In this document: positions 10,849 to 20,267 of the stretch, in pieces
Layout: each line of letters opens with the position of its first letter
How positions within the stretch are numbered: position 1 is the stretch's first letter
Assembly (NCBI GenBank): GCA_018816765.1
Contig: JAHIUX010000020.1
Location: 1-34,925 of the forward strand
From: Bacteroidota bacterium
GTDB taxonomy: Bacteria; Bacteroidota; Bacteroidia; Bacteroidales; F082
Reading direction: 5' to 3'
DNA length: 34,925 bases
Position numbers and translations under genes: made by a program
Notes under the pieces: generated by a model
Told to the model about the DNA's origin: nothing
The model's database searches: none
The model's input: the letters and a program-made list of their open reading frames with translations, nothing else

Positions 10849-13800
10849 ATGAACAACCTAAGGTTGTGCCTGCTGCTTTGTGTAATGGGCTTTTTGGCCC
10901 CAATACTGAAGGCCCAGATACTTGCTGTCCTGCCTCAAAACCCTGTTGTTGACGATACCATCACCCTGACCTATGATGCCGGCCTGGGTAACGGCGAACT
11001 TGCAGCTGATAGCAGCGATGTCTATATCTACACTGGTGTAATCACCAACGAAAGTAGTTCACTCAACGACTGGAAGCATGTTGTCAGCGGCTGGTGCGAA
11101 AATCCTGTGAAAACAAAGATGACTCCGCTGGGTAACGACCGTTACCAGATACGCTTTCACATCCGCTCGTTTTATGGCCTTTCGGCTGACGAAATCGTCC
11201 TGAAGCTGGCCTGCCTCTTTGTGAATGCCGACTGCTCCAAAGTGGGCCGTGAAGTTGGTAATGCGGATATTTTTTATCCTGTGGCAAGCGATATTTCCGG
11301 ATCGGATTATCTGTCTTCATGGCTTCAGCACGATACGCTCATCATCAGCTGCACCGAGGGCGAAATCTCCATCACTCCTTATGGAAGCAACATCATCCAA
11401 CTGTTTTCCGGCATTCCAGGCAGCGAAAATGAAGCTTCTTATGCAACAGTTGGAGTCAAAACAACTGTACCTGTTCATTTTTCGCGTGAGGAGAAATTTC
11501 TGAAATTCAGCACTGACTCTATTCAGGTATTGATCGACACAACCAACCTGCACTTTGCCTTTGTCTGCAATTCCGACACTGTGCTTCAGGCCGGTAAGTT
11601 GTATAATTTCCAGTCTTCAGGTACACTGCAGATGGAACTGAAAAGCGGTGAACGTATTTACGGAGCCGGCTCGCGTGCCATCAGTATGGACCGGCGCGGA
11701 AAGGTGCTGAGCATCAATAACCAGGCGCACTATGGCTATGGTTTCGGGGCCAAAGACCTCAATATTGCCCTGCCCGTTTTTACTTCCTCAGCGGGATATG
11801 GTCTGTTTATCGACAACCATGCATTGGCAAGCCTTGATGTGGGCGGCATGCAAGCAGAGAAGCTTTCTTATACCTTTACAGGAGGCCAGGCCGAGGTGTT
11901 TTTTATCGCCGGAAGCAACTATGGCGTCATCAGTAATCAGTTCGCGAACCTCACCGGCAGGCAACCCTTGCCGCCAATCTGGGCATTGGGATATATTCAA
12001 TCAAAATTCGGTTATGAAAACGAAGCTGAAGCTACCAACATCATCAACAGCATCAGGGCGGCTGACTTTCCACTTGATGCCCTTGTCCTAGACCTGTATT
12101 GGTTTGGATCGCCGGCAACAATGGGGAACCTCAGCTGGGACAACAGCCGTTTTCCCCAGCCTGCAACAATGATGGCCGGGTTCAGAAACAAAGGTGTGAA
12201 AACCATCCTGATTTCGGAACCATATTTTACCCAATCAAGCTCGAATTTTGCTTACGCTGACACCCACCATCTGTTTGGGAAAAATCTTAATGGTAACAGC
12301 TACATCATCAATGGTTTCTGGGCAGGAAACGCGGCTTTGCTCGATCTTTTTAACCCGGCAGCACAGGAGTGGCTCTGGCCGTTTTACCGCAGCCGTACCT
12401 CTGAAGGTGTCAGTGGCTGGTGGTCCGACCTGGGTGAACCTGAGTCGCATCCGCCCGATATGGTGCACGTGGATGGACAAAGTGCAGGATCGGTGCACAA
12501 TGTATTCTCCCTGGTCTGGGAGAAGCTCATGTATGATCGTTGGCGTGCCGATTTTCCCAATCAGCGCTTGTTTAACCTGTCGCGGTCGGGCTTCTCAGGC
12601 ATGCAGCGCTATGCTGCCTTTCCCTGGTCGGGCGACGTTCAGCGCAGCTTCGAAGGATTGCAGGCACAGATTCCGATCATGCTCTCGATGGGTTTGGGCG
12701 GTGTGGGCTATATGCATTCGGATGTGGGAGGCTTCACCGGAGGCACCAACGACGATGAATTGTTCACGCGCTGGGTGCAGATGGGTGTGTTTGCCCCGGT
12801 GTTTCGCATTCATGGAACCGGCATCGAAACTGCTCCTGTGGCTTACAGTCAGCAAACACAACAGATAGTGCGTAAATATATACAGCTGCGCTACAGGCTA
12901 TTACCATACATCTATTGCCTGGCCTATGAAAACACCACCACAGGAGCCCCATTGGCCAGGCCAATGGATTATCATGAACCCCGCAACGCATCGCTTCAGA
13001 ACATCAACGATCAGTTTTTTTTTGGCGATGCATTCCTAATCGCACCCGTATTGTACCGAGGCCAGACACAGCGCAATGTGACGCTGCCCGCCGGACACTG
13101 GATCGAGTACAACCATATGCGCACCTTTTCTGGTCCGGGGACCATCACCATGGCTGCTCCGATCGGTGAAATTCCGGTGTTTGTCAAAGCAGGAAGTTTC
13201 ATTCCTACTACTGCTTTATTGACAACGACCGACAACTACCATGCTGACACACTGTTTGTACAGTACTTCCCGGATGCCGAAAGCCCGTTTTCGTCCTATA
13301 CCCTGTTCGATGATGACAAATCTTCGCCAATCAGCCTCGAAGCAGATGCGTATCAACTGATTCATTTTTTTGGTGACTTTGATCCTGAAAACACCACCAT
13401 CAGCATCAGCAGCAGCGGGAATGGCTATGTGGGTATGCCTGCAAGCCGTCAGCTGGTATTCGAACTGTACAGGATAGACCAGTCTCCTGAAACTGTGACA
13501 CTGAATGATGCCGCACTGAGCAATTACGCCTCCTATTCAGAATTCATGCAGCATTCCGGTGGCACTTTTTACGATCAGGACAAATTATGCCTGTATGTGC
13601 AGGCTCCCTTTGCCGGTGAAAACACCGTCATCAGGATTTCAGGCTTGTCGGTAAATGCACTTCCCGAAGGCCATGCTGAGCCGCCGATGTTCAGGCTTTC
13701 GCCCAACCCGGGAAAAGATGAGCTTGTGATAGAGGCATTAGACAGCAAAATGGAAAACGCCCTCGTGTTGGTGCACACTGTCGACGGAAAAATCCTTAAA

Positions 13801-13923
13801 AGACTCGACATGAAGTGTGACAAACCAATGACACTGAACACCACCCAGTGGGCTGAAGGCCTGTACCTGATCCACTTGCAAAGCAGCCGCGGCAGCAGCA
13901 CCCTGAAGTGGGTGAAGGAATAA
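10849..13923 (+). CDS. Secreted glycoside hydrolase family 31 (alpha-glucosidase-like) with T9SS sorting domain
   Basis: A 1024-residue exported enzyme expected to cleave alpha-linked glucosides or xylosides by retention. The signal peptide is MNNLRLCLLLCVMGFLAPIL followed by KAQ. Residues about 24-130 form an Ig/carbohydrate-binding-like domain (NPVVDDTITLTYDA, DVYIYTGVI). The GH31 barrel follows, opened by PLPPIWALGYIQSKFGY. The nucleophile is Asp527 in WWSDLGEPE and the acid/base is Asp596 in FPWSGD, 69 residues apart as usual. FRIHG follows. Residues about 947-1024 are a type IX sorting domain beginning FRLSPNPGKDELVIE and ending in a Lys-rich strand, so it is delivered to the surface or released. 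It follows gyrB but is functionally unrelated. The exact substrate cannot be told. Confidence 0.92.
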   Translation: MNNLRLCLLLCVMGFLAPILKAQILAVLPQNPVVDDTITLTYDAGLGNGELAADSSDVYIYTGVITNESSSLNDWKHVVSGWCENPVKTKMTPLGNDRYQIRFHIRSFYGLSADEIVLKLACLFVNADCSKVGREVGNADIFYPVASDISGSDYLSSWLQHDTLIISCTEGEISITPYGSNIIQLFSGIPGSENEASYATVGVKTTVPVHFSREEKFLKFSTDSIQVLIDTTNLHFAFVCNSDTVLQAGKLYNFQSSGTLQMELKSGERIYGAGSRAISMDRRGKVLSINNQAHYGYGFGAKDLNIALPVFTSSAGYGLFIDNHALASLDVGGMQAEKLSYTFTGGQAEVFFIAGSNYGVISNQFANLTGRQPLPPIWALGYIQSKFGYENEAEATNIINSIRAADFPLDALVLDLYWFGSPATMGNLSWDNSRFPQPATMMAGFRNKGVKTILISEPYFTQSSSNFAYADTHHLFGKNLNGNSYIINGFWAGNAALLDLFNPAAQEWLWPFYRSRTSEGVSGWWSDLGEPESHPPDMVHVDGQSAGSVHNVFSLVWEKLMYDRWRADFPNQRLFNLSRSGFSGMQRYAAFPWSGDVQRSFEGLQAQIPIMLSMGLGGVGYMHSDVGGFTGGTNDDELFTRWVQMGVFAPVFRIHGTGIETAPVAYSQQTQQIVRKYIQLRYRLLPYIYCLAYENTTTGAPLARPMDYHEPRNASLQNINDQFFFGDAFLIAPVLYRGQTQRNVTLPAGHWIEYNHMRTFSGPGTITMAAPIGEIPVFVKAGSFIPTTALLTTTDNYHADTLFVQYFPDAESPFSSYTLFDDDKSSPISLEADAYQLIHFFGDFDPENTTISISSSGNGYVGMPASRQLVFELYRIDQSPETVTLNDAALSNYASYSEFMQHSGGTFYDQDKLCLYVQAPFAGENTVIRISGLSVNALPEGHAEPPMFRLSPNPGKDELVIEALDSKMENALVLVHTVDGKILKRLDMKCDKPMTLNTTQWAEGLYLIHLQSSRGSSTLKWVKE

Positions 13924-13935
13924 AATGACAGTATG

Positions 13936-16263
13936 CTAAGAAATAGCAGGTTTGTTTGTAAGCTCCCTTAATTTATCAGCCTCCCTCACCACCAACTCAC
14001 AATTGGCAGGCAATCCAAAGGCGGGTTCGTGGCGGTGCCTGCCCACTGCTGAAATCGCATCCTTGATGGCGAGCCAGGCGGCAAAGGCCAGCATAAAGGG
14101 TGGCTCACCCACGGCCTTGCTGTTGTGGATCACGCTTTCGTTGGGGGCGCCACTGAGCAGCTGCACCCTGAAATCGTCGGGGATGTCGCCAATACCCGGA
14201 ATCTTATAGGTGTCGGGGGAGCAGTTCAGCAGCTGCCCTTCGCTGCTGTAACGCAGTGTTTCGCTGGTGCACCAGCCAAGGCCCTGCACAAATCCACCAA
14301 TCACCTGCCCTTTGTCGATGGCCGGGTTGATGGAGTCGCCGGCATCGTGCACAATGTCGACACGCAAGAGGCGCGAGCGCCCGGTGAGCATGTCGGTCTC
14401 CACCTCGGCCACCGCCATACCGAAAGCATAGTAGTGGAAGGGGTTTCCTCGGCCTTCCTCCTTGTCGAAACCCAGTCCGGGGGTGCAATAAAAGCCGGTT
14501 GCCGACAAGCTGAGCTGGGCCCGGTGGGCCTGTTTCACAAGTTCAGAAAAGGTCACATAGCGGTCGGGCAATCCAGCGACAAACACGTGTCCGTCCTGAA
14601 AAACCAGGCTCGGTTCCACCCCTGCATCCTCCTTTACTTCAAGCATGGAAAGCGCCAGTGGCGTCAGCCTTGCTTTCAGGGTGTCGATGGCGTTTTTTAC
14701 GGCCATACCATTGAGGTCAGTGCCCGAAGAAGCGGCCGTAGGCGAGGTGTTGGGGACCCTGGAGGTGTCGGTGTCGCTCAGCCTGACTTTGTGCGTGGGC
14801 AAGCCCAGCGCTGCAGCCGCTATCTGCCTTATTTTAGTGTGCAGTCCCTGTCCCATCTCAGTGCCGCCATGATTTACCATCACCGACCCATCCTTGTAGA
14901 GGTGCACAAGGGCGCCCGCCTGGTTCAGGAAAGCGGTCGTGAATGAAATGCCAAACTTGACCGGGCACAATGCCATGCCGCGTTTGATGAAGGCATTGGC
15001 GCTGTTAAATGCGTTGATTTCAGTCCTTCGGGTGGTGTAGTTGCTCATCGCCTGCAGCTTGTCCCACAAGGGATACAGCCTGTTGTTGTGCACTGCCTGT
15101 CCGTAAGGGGTAAATTGTCGCTGGCCTCCACCATAGAAGTTTCGGTAGCGGATTTCTGCCGCGTCTTTCCCCAGAAAGCGGGCAACGGCATCGATGGCGT
15201 TTTCAATCACCGCCATGCCCTGTGGCCCGCCGAACCCACGGAATGCTGTGTTCGAGGGCTTGTTTGTCTTCCACATGGTGGCTGTTAGCCTGATATTCGG
15301 GATGAAATAAGCGTTGTCGGCATGAAACAGTGCGCGCTCGAGGATGGCCATCGAAAGGTCAGTAGCCATGCCGGCATCGCCATTCATGTCGGCGATATAG
15401 GCCTGAATCATGCCCTGATTGTCGAAACCGATTTCATAGGTCGATTGGAATGGATGTCTTTTGCCTGTCAGGCGCTGGTCGTCGTCGCGGAAAAGCACCA
15501 GCTTCACCGGCTTAGCTGTGGCATTGGCCAGCAAGGCAGCCCATGCAGCCACATGGTTGGCCTGTGTTTCCTTGCCACCGAAGCCACCACCCATGCGTTT
15601 CACCTGACAAACAACCTGGTGGGCCTCCCAGCCAAGCACCCCGGCAACGACAAGCTGGGTTTCTGTTGGGTTTTGCGAGGAGGCGTAAATGGTCATACTG
15701 TCCTGTTCGCCGGGTACACACACCGCCGACTGGGTTTCGAGGTACCAGTGTTCCTGTCCGCCGGTAAAGAGATTGCCTTTGATGCGGTGTGTTGCCGTCA
15801 GCATGGCTTCTTCGGGTTTGCCGGAGCTGATCTGCCGGGCAGGGGCAAGCCTGTTGCCTTTCGCCATCGCCTCATCGATGGTCAGAATGGGCTCAAAGCG
15901 TTCGTATTCCACTTTGATGGCCCTGGCCGCTGCATAAGCCGCTTCGGGCGATTGTGCAGCAATCAGAAACATAGCCTGGCCAATGCATTGCACGGTATCC
16001 ACCGCAAGGCACGGCTCATCGCCGGCCAGGGGATTGAGCTGGTTTGCGCCGGGTATCCTGCTGTGTTCGAGGATATCTGCAACACCAGCGATGCTGAGGG
16101 CTTCGCTCAGGTCGTAGTTCAGGATGCGGGCATGTGGATGCGGGCTGTAAAAAACCCTTCCGACGAGGTCGCCGGGACCACAGAGGTAGTCGGCCACGTA
16201 TTGCGCTTTGCCCGTGCAGTGTGCCCTGGCACTTTCGTGGGGAATATTGTTGTCAGGCTTCAT
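13936..16263 (-). CDS. xdhB: Xanthine dehydrogenase, molybdenum cofactor subunit
   Basis: A 775-residue catalytic subunit that hydroxylates hypoxanthine and xanthine to uric acid at the molybdopterin centre, in the cytoplasm. The start is ATG at 16263 (MKPDNNIPHESARAHCTGKA), overlapping the end of xdhA by 11 bp; the frame is open further upstream but that part lies inside xdhA. Key xanthine-oxidase motifs are all present: GGQEHWYLE, RMGGGFGGKE (the substrate Glu), AFRGFGGPQGM (the substrate Arg), NTSPTAASSGTD and the catalytic base in VGEPPF near the C-terminus. Glu and Arg in the substrate pocket favour a purine substrate over an aldehyde. The split into FeS/FAD, Mo and XdhC proteins matches the Rhodobacter capsulatus arrangement. 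Confidence 0.93.
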   Translation of the reverse strand: MKPDNNIPHESARAHCTGKAQYVADYLCGPGDLVGRVFYSPHPHARILNYDLSEALSIAGVADILEHSRIPGANQLNPLAGDEPCLAVDTVQCIGQAMFLIAAQSPEAAYAAARAIKVEYERFEPILTIDEAMAKGNRLAPARQISSGKPEEAMLTATHRIKGNLFTGGQEHWYLETQSAVCVPGEQDSMTIYASSQNPTETQLVVAGVLGWEAHQVVCQVKRMGGGFGGKETQANHVAAWAALLANATAKPVKLVLFRDDDQRLTGKRHPFQSTYEIGFDNQGMIQAYIADMNGDAGMATDLSMAILERALFHADNAYFIPNIRLTATMWKTNKPSNTAFRGFGGPQGMAVIENAIDAVARFLGKDAAEIRYRNFYGGGQRQFTPYGQAVHNNRLYPLWDKLQAMSNYTTRRTEINAFNSANAFIKRGMALCPVKFGISFTTAFLNQAGALVHLYKDGSVMVNHGGTEMGQGLHTKIRQIAAAALGLPTHKVRLSDTDTSRVPNTSPTAASSGTDLNGMAVKNAIDTLKARLTPLALSMLEVKEDAGVEPSLVFQDGHVFVAGLPDRYVTFSELVKQAHRAQLSLSATGFYCTPGLGFDKEEGRGNPFHYYAFGMAVAEVETDMLTGRSRLLRVDIVHDAGDSINPAIDKGQVIGGFVQGLGWCTSETLRYSSEGQLLNCSPDTYKIPGIGDIPDDFRVQLLSGAPNESVIHNSKAVGEPPFMLAFAAWLAIKDAISAVGRHRHEPAFGLPANCELVVREADKLRELTNKPAIS

Positions 16264-17731
16264 CGGACAAGTTAATTGTGTTGGAGGTGGTTTGTGTGAG
16301 GCATTTGAACAGCAGGTTTCTTGCAACTTGCAAGCGATAAGCAGCGCTGGCACGGGCATCGCTGATCGGACTGAAATCCTGATCAATGCATGCACTTGCC
16401 TGCGCGACAGCATCAGCGTTCCAGCGGTTTCCAAGCAGAAAACGCTCGGTGTTCAGCGCACGCTTCACCCGTGCAGCCATGCCGCCATAAACCAGCATGA
16501 TGTCGGTCACATAGCCTTCAGAGCTCAGTTTTATGCTGGCTGTGAGGCTGAGCGTGGCGATGTCAAGTTCGCGCCTTTCGGATACCTTTTCAGTGAAGAA
16601 AAGGGTGCCGGGCTGCGGATCCGGGATAAATATTTCTGTTAACAGCTCTTTCGCTGTCAGCGCGTTGCTGCGGTATCCTGTAATGAAATCTGTTGCTGTC
16701 ATCCACCGTTCTGTCATGACGGTGCTGATCTTGAAGCGGGCGCCCAATGCGATGAAAATTGGGATAAGGTCGCCAATGGGCGATGCGGTGCACACATTGC
16801 CTCCAATGCTGGCAACATGACGAATTTGTTTTGAGGCGAACACCCTGAGCATCGGGCCCAGACCCGGAAAATGCGCGCCCATAAACAGGCTGAAGTCTTC
16901 GATGCAGAGCCCGCTGCCCACAAGCCAGCCATCTGCGTTGCGCGACACGAACCTGAGTTCATCCACAGCGGATATATCGATGATTTGTGGCAGGTAGGTG
17001 TATGTTTTGTTTTGCTTAATGGCGGTGTCGGTAGCACCATTCACCAAGCGGGCATCAGGATATTTCTTTCGCAACTCAAGGGCTTCATCGAGGCTGAAAG
17101 GCAAAGCGTAGAGCTGTTGTTCGGTACTGAATATCCTGGTTTTCTTCTCCTTGCGAATCGATTGCAGCATAGCAATCACCCTTGGCTCCTCCTTGCTGAA
17201 ATGATCTTCCTGCCGGTGTTGACAACATTGAACGGCGGCTTCGGTGATGGGAAGGTAGCCTGTGCAACGGCATAGGTTTCCGCTCAGGCTGTGCTTTGCC
17301 GTGTTGGAATCCACCGTGTTTTCCGATTTGTAAAGTCCGAACAGCGACATGGCCACACCAGGAGTGCAGAAGCCACACTGGCTGGCGTGATGATCTATAA
17401 TAGCCTGTTGCACAGGATGTAAGTCTGTTGTGGCCTGGCTTTTTTCTGCCAGGTTTTCGACAGTGATCAGTTGTTTGCCATGGATTGAAGCCAGAAAAAG
17501 CAGGCAGGAGTCTACGGCCCGGTATACCAATTGATTGTATTGATTGAGGTCGGCAAGCACCACGGTGCAGGCGCCACAATCACCCTCGGCGCAGCCTTCT
17601 TTGGTCCCGCTATGGTTGGGCAGGCTTCGGAGGTAATTCAGTACGGTGGTGGAAGGCTGAAAAGCGCTCCTGGCAAAATCAATTACAACGGTTTCGTTGT
17701 CGTGCACGAAGGTGAGCTGATTGCTGTTCAT
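16253..17731 (-). CDS. xdhA: Xanthine dehydrogenase, 2Fe-2S and FAD subunit
   Basis: A 492-residue electron-transfer subunit that carries electrons from the Mo centre of XdhB to NAD+ or another acceptor. The N-terminal plant-type ferredoxin domain has GCAEGDCGACTVVL near residue 45, with its fourth Cys in VDSCLLFLAS. The second [2Fe-2S] domain has QCGFCTPGVAMS and LSGNLCRCTGY. After a linker the FAD domain (about 210-480) has ARLVNGATD and the flavin-binding HVASIGGNVCTASPIGDLIP. It starts at ATG 17731, overlapping xdhC by four bases (ATGA), and its end overlaps xdhB, so the three are translationally coupled. Confidence 0.93.
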   Translation of the reverse strand: MNSNQLTFVHDNETVVIDFARSAFQPSTTVLNYLRSLPNHSGTKEGCAEGDCGACTVVLADLNQYNQLVYRAVDSCLLFLASIHGKQLITVENLAEKSQATTDLHPVQQAIIDHHASQCGFCTPGVAMSLFGLYKSENTVDSNTAKHSLSGNLCRCTGYLPITEAAVQCCQHRQEDHFSKEEPRVIAMLQSIRKEKKTRIFSTEQQLYALPFSLDEALELRKKYPDARLVNGATDTAIKQNKTYTYLPQIIDISAVDELRFVSRNADGWLVGSGLCIEDFSLFMGAHFPGLGPMLRVFASKQIRHVASIGGNVCTASPIGDLIPIFIALGARFKISTVMTERWMTATDFITGYRSNALTAKELLTEIFIPDPQPGTLFFTEKVSERRELDIATLSLTASIKLSSEGYVTDIMLVYGGMAARVKRALNTERFLLGNRWNADAVAQASACIDQDFSPISDARASAAYRLQVARNLLFKCLTQTTSNTINLSDEA

Positions 17732-18495
17732 AGGCTGCGGTTGTTTTTAACATCGACCAGGCGCGCGACGATGCTGAGGGCTATTTCGCGCGGTGTCTCA
17801 GCATGCATCGGAATTCCGATGGGCATATCCACCTTGTCGATCAGTTCGCTGCTTAAGGTGTTCGACGACAGCAACCTTTGTCTGATCTCTGCCACCTTGC
17901 GCTTGCTGCCCATCATGCCCACGTAAGCGAAAGGATGCCTGGCCAGCAAGGCAACAAGCCCTTCGTCCCAGTGGTGTTCAGGTGTGCAGATGACAATAAA
18001 AGCCCGTGTGTTTTCGGTGAATTTTCCGGCCTGAACGAGATAATCACCAGTGACACAGTTGGCCTGTGAAGCATCAAATTCGTTGAAAATCTCCGGTCGG
18101 TGATCAATATAGGTTATGCTAAAACCATAAGACGCTGCCAGTGTGCCCACTTCGCGGCCAACATGACCAGCCCCGAAAATAATAAGCGGCAAGGGCGGTC
18201 CGAAGGGCTCAAAGTACACTTCGATGGCGCCACCGCAGCGCATCTGTACATCTTCTTCCAGGATATATTTCCGTTTAGTTGCACCACCAGCCTGCATGAT
18301 TTCGAGGGCGTCTTTTTTAACCTGCATTTCAATGGCGCCTCCGCCGATGGTTCCCTGTGAACTACTGTCGGCAAACACGAGCATTTTGGCTCCAGCCTTG
18401 CGTGGCGTTGAGCCGCTGCTTTCGGTAAGTATGCACAGCACAAATGCTTTTCCGGTCTGTTCAAATTCGTGCAGACGCAACAATAAATCTTTCAT
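17728..18495 (-). CDS. xdhC: XdhC family molybdenum-cofactor insertion protein
   Basis: A chaperone that binds molybdopterin, assists its sulfuration and delivers it to XdhB. I chose ATG at 18495 (MKDLLLRLHEFEQTGKAFVL, 255 residues) because family members begin this way; a GTG at 18522 overlapping the xseB stop would add nine residues and is the alternative. The N-terminal XdhC/CoxI domain has SSGSTPRKAGAKMLV and GTIGGGAIE; the C-terminal Rossmann-like domain has IFGAGHVGREVG and GMMGSKRKV. It is the first xdh gene in the run, and its stop overlaps the xdhA start. Confidence 0.9.
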   Translation of the reverse strand: MKDLLLRLHEFEQTGKAFVLCILTESSGSTPRKAGAKMLVFADSSSQGTIGGGAIEMQVKKDALEIMQAGGATKRKYILEEDVQMRCGGAIEVYFEPFGPPLPLIIFGAGHVGREVGTLAASYGFSITYIDHRPEIFNEFDASQANCVTGDYLVQAGKFTENTRAFIVICTPEHHWDEGLVALLARHPFAYVGMMGSKRKVAEIRQRLLSSNTLSSELIDKVDMPIGIPMHAETPREIALSIVARLVDVKNNRSL

Positions 18496-18518
18496 TAAGT
18501 CGGTTGTTTTAATGTGTA

Positions 18519-18752
18519 TCACTGTTGAACCTGCTCACTGTCCTCGCGGTCTATTTCACTGAGTATGTTATGCACATCGAGTTCGGTGGCCCTGAGCTTT
18601 TTCTTGCAGATACCGATCAGCACCGCAGCGCGTTTTACCTTTTCTGACAGCAGATCAACCGAAATTTCGCCTTGCTCAATTTCTTTGACAATCTGCTGCA
18701 GCTCTTCGAAGGCTTCGGTATAGTTCATGGGTTCTTTCATTATGTTATTCAT
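18519..18752 (-). CDS. xseB: Exodeoxyribonuclease VII small subunit
   Basis: A 77-residue protein that binds the coiled-coil of XseA to form exonuclease VII, which degrades single-stranded DNA to oligonucleotides. The family core NYTEAFEELQQIVKEIEQGE, then LLSEKVKRA, is plain. ATG at 18752 overlaps the end of xseA by eight bases; internal Met codons at residues 5 and 9 are possible alternative starts. Its stop is within the upstream GTG option for xdhC. Confidence 0.92.
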   Translation of the reverse strand: MNNIMKEPMNYTEAFEELQQIVKEIEQGEISVDLLSEKVKRAAVLIGICKKKLRATELDVHNILSEIDREDSEQVQQ

Positions 18753-20133
18753 TTATATTCAATATGTTGCTATCAATGCTTCCGTCGGCCAGCCGTGTTG
18801 TGATGGTGTCGCCGATGGCCAGTTCACTTGCGTTTGTCACCAATTTTCCGTGCAACAGCGTCATCGAATAGCCTTTGCGTAACAGGTTTTCGGGATTCAG
18901 CAAGTCGAGGGTTCGTTCGTGCTGCCTGAGCAGATGCTTGTTGACATCGACCAGCCCAAGGCAGGCATTGTTTAAGCCTTGCCTGAAGTTTTTGAACTGT
19001 TGTTTATTTGCGTCAAGCAATTGATGTGATGATAGTTTCAGCTGAAAAAGGCTGTTGCTGGCAGCATGTTGCGCGTGTACCAGCTGCAGTTTTGCATCTC
19101 CTGAAAGCGTGTGCGAGCAGGCGTGCTGAATGTTCCGTGAGTCACTTATGAGCTTGCGGGTAGCGGCAAACAGCAGGTGCTGCTGCAATTTGAGCTCCTG
19201 CCTTGAATCCCGTATAAACCAGCGGCTGCGGGCAATCTGTGTGGCAGCAAATTGCAGCTTTTCACTGAAGCCTTCGAAACGTTCGAGTAACAAATCAGCC
19301 AGTTCTGAAGGCGTGATGGCATTGGTGTTTGCCACCATTTCGCAGACTGTTTCGTTGGTGGCATGACCGATTCCGGTGATGACAGGCAATGGAAAACGGG
19401 CGATGGCACTTGCAAGTGTGTAATCGTTATAGCATGACAGTCCAACATCGCCACCACCTCCGCGTATGATGGCAACAAGGTCGAAATGATGAGCAACTGT
19501 GCGGATGCGAGCCAACTGACGAAGTATTTGACCGACGGCTTTGTCGCCTTGCAGCAGGGCAGGAAACAGCATATGTTGCATGGTGAATCCACGCATCCTG
19601 CTTTCGGTAAGCTTAATGAAATCAGCATAGCCTTTGCTTGACTCAACCGAGATGATGGCCAGTCGCTTGGGCAGAACCGGAAAAGGCAACTGCTTGTTAT
19701 TGTTGATGATGCCTTCCTGACTGAGCTTTTCGATGCAACGTCTTTTTTCGCCTTCAAGTTGACCCAGGGTAAAATCCGGGTCGATGTCGCTGATGTGCAG
19801 GTTGAGCCCGTGATTGGCATCGAATCCAATATCGGCAAGCACCACCACATTCATTCCATCCCGCAGCGCTTCGCCGGTCTGGCTGAGAAACATAGCAGCA
19901 ATACGCTCATAATCAGATTTCCAGATAATTGCTTTCATCTGGGCCAACACCTTGCCGTCCGATTTCTGCAACAGATCGGGATAACAATGCCCCGAGTGGG
20001 CATAGAAATTCAGCTTGTTCATCTCTGCTTTTAACCAAAACGGACTTCCATAACGGTTCGCGAGCGTTGCCTTGATGCTTGAAGCAACCTCGATCAGGCT
20101 GAATACCTTTTTATCACCAATGTTTTCTGGCAT
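18745..20133 (-). CDS. xseA: Exodeoxyribonuclease VII large subunit
   Basis: A 462-residue catalytic subunit of exonuclease VII. The N-terminal OB-fold is at about 8-105 (FSLIEVASSIKATLANRYGSPFW) and the catalytic domain has RLAIISVESSKGYADF, IIRGGGG and VITGIGHATNETV, the last two being the conserved active-site segments. A long helical segment (about 290-400) forms the coiled coil for XseB. The end has LRKGYSMTL. ATG at 20133 starts the run of five overlapping minus-strand genes. On the minus strand, TAACTTAG (20159-20152) is one base off a -7 box and could be its promoter. Confidence 0.93.
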   Translation of the reverse strand: MPENIGDKKVFSLIEVASSIKATLANRYGSPFWLKAEMNKLNFYAHSGHCYPDLLQKSDGKVLAQMKAIIWKSDYERIAAMFLSQTGEALRDGMNVVVLADIGFDANHGLNLHISDIDPDFTLGQLEGEKRRCIEKLSQEGIINNNKQLPFPVLPKRLAIISVESSKGYADFIKLTESRMRGFTMQHMLFPALLQGDKAVGQILRQLARIRTVAHHFDLVAIIRGGGGDVGLSCYNDYTLASAIARFPLPVITGIGHATNETVCEMVANTNAITPSELADLLLERFEGFSEKLQFAATQIARSRWFIRDSRQELKLQQHLLFAATRKLISDSRNIQHACSHTLSGDAKLQLVHAQHAASNSLFQLKLSSHQLLDANKQQFKNFRQGLNNACLGLVDVNKHLLRQHERTLDLLNPENLLRKGYSMTLLHGKLVTNASELAIGDTITTRLADGSIDSNILNINE

Positions 20134-20267
20134 TTGTTGTGTTTACCGGGGCTAAGTTAGTCATCATTCGGCAACCATACATGCACTTTCTGCATTTTGT
20201 TTTAGGTCTGCTTCCACCGAAAACAGGCCACAAATTGTCGTATCTTGTGCCAATATTTCAACCAGGT

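Noticed and set aside
14125-16275. Long plus-strand open frames opposite xdhB
   Set aside because: Their sequence is the mirror of highly conserved xdhB codons; they show no domain and no promoter.
20241-20249. TATCTTGTG as -7 box of the hybrid kinase-like gene
   Set aside because: Two mismatches to TAnnTTTG and no -33 element.
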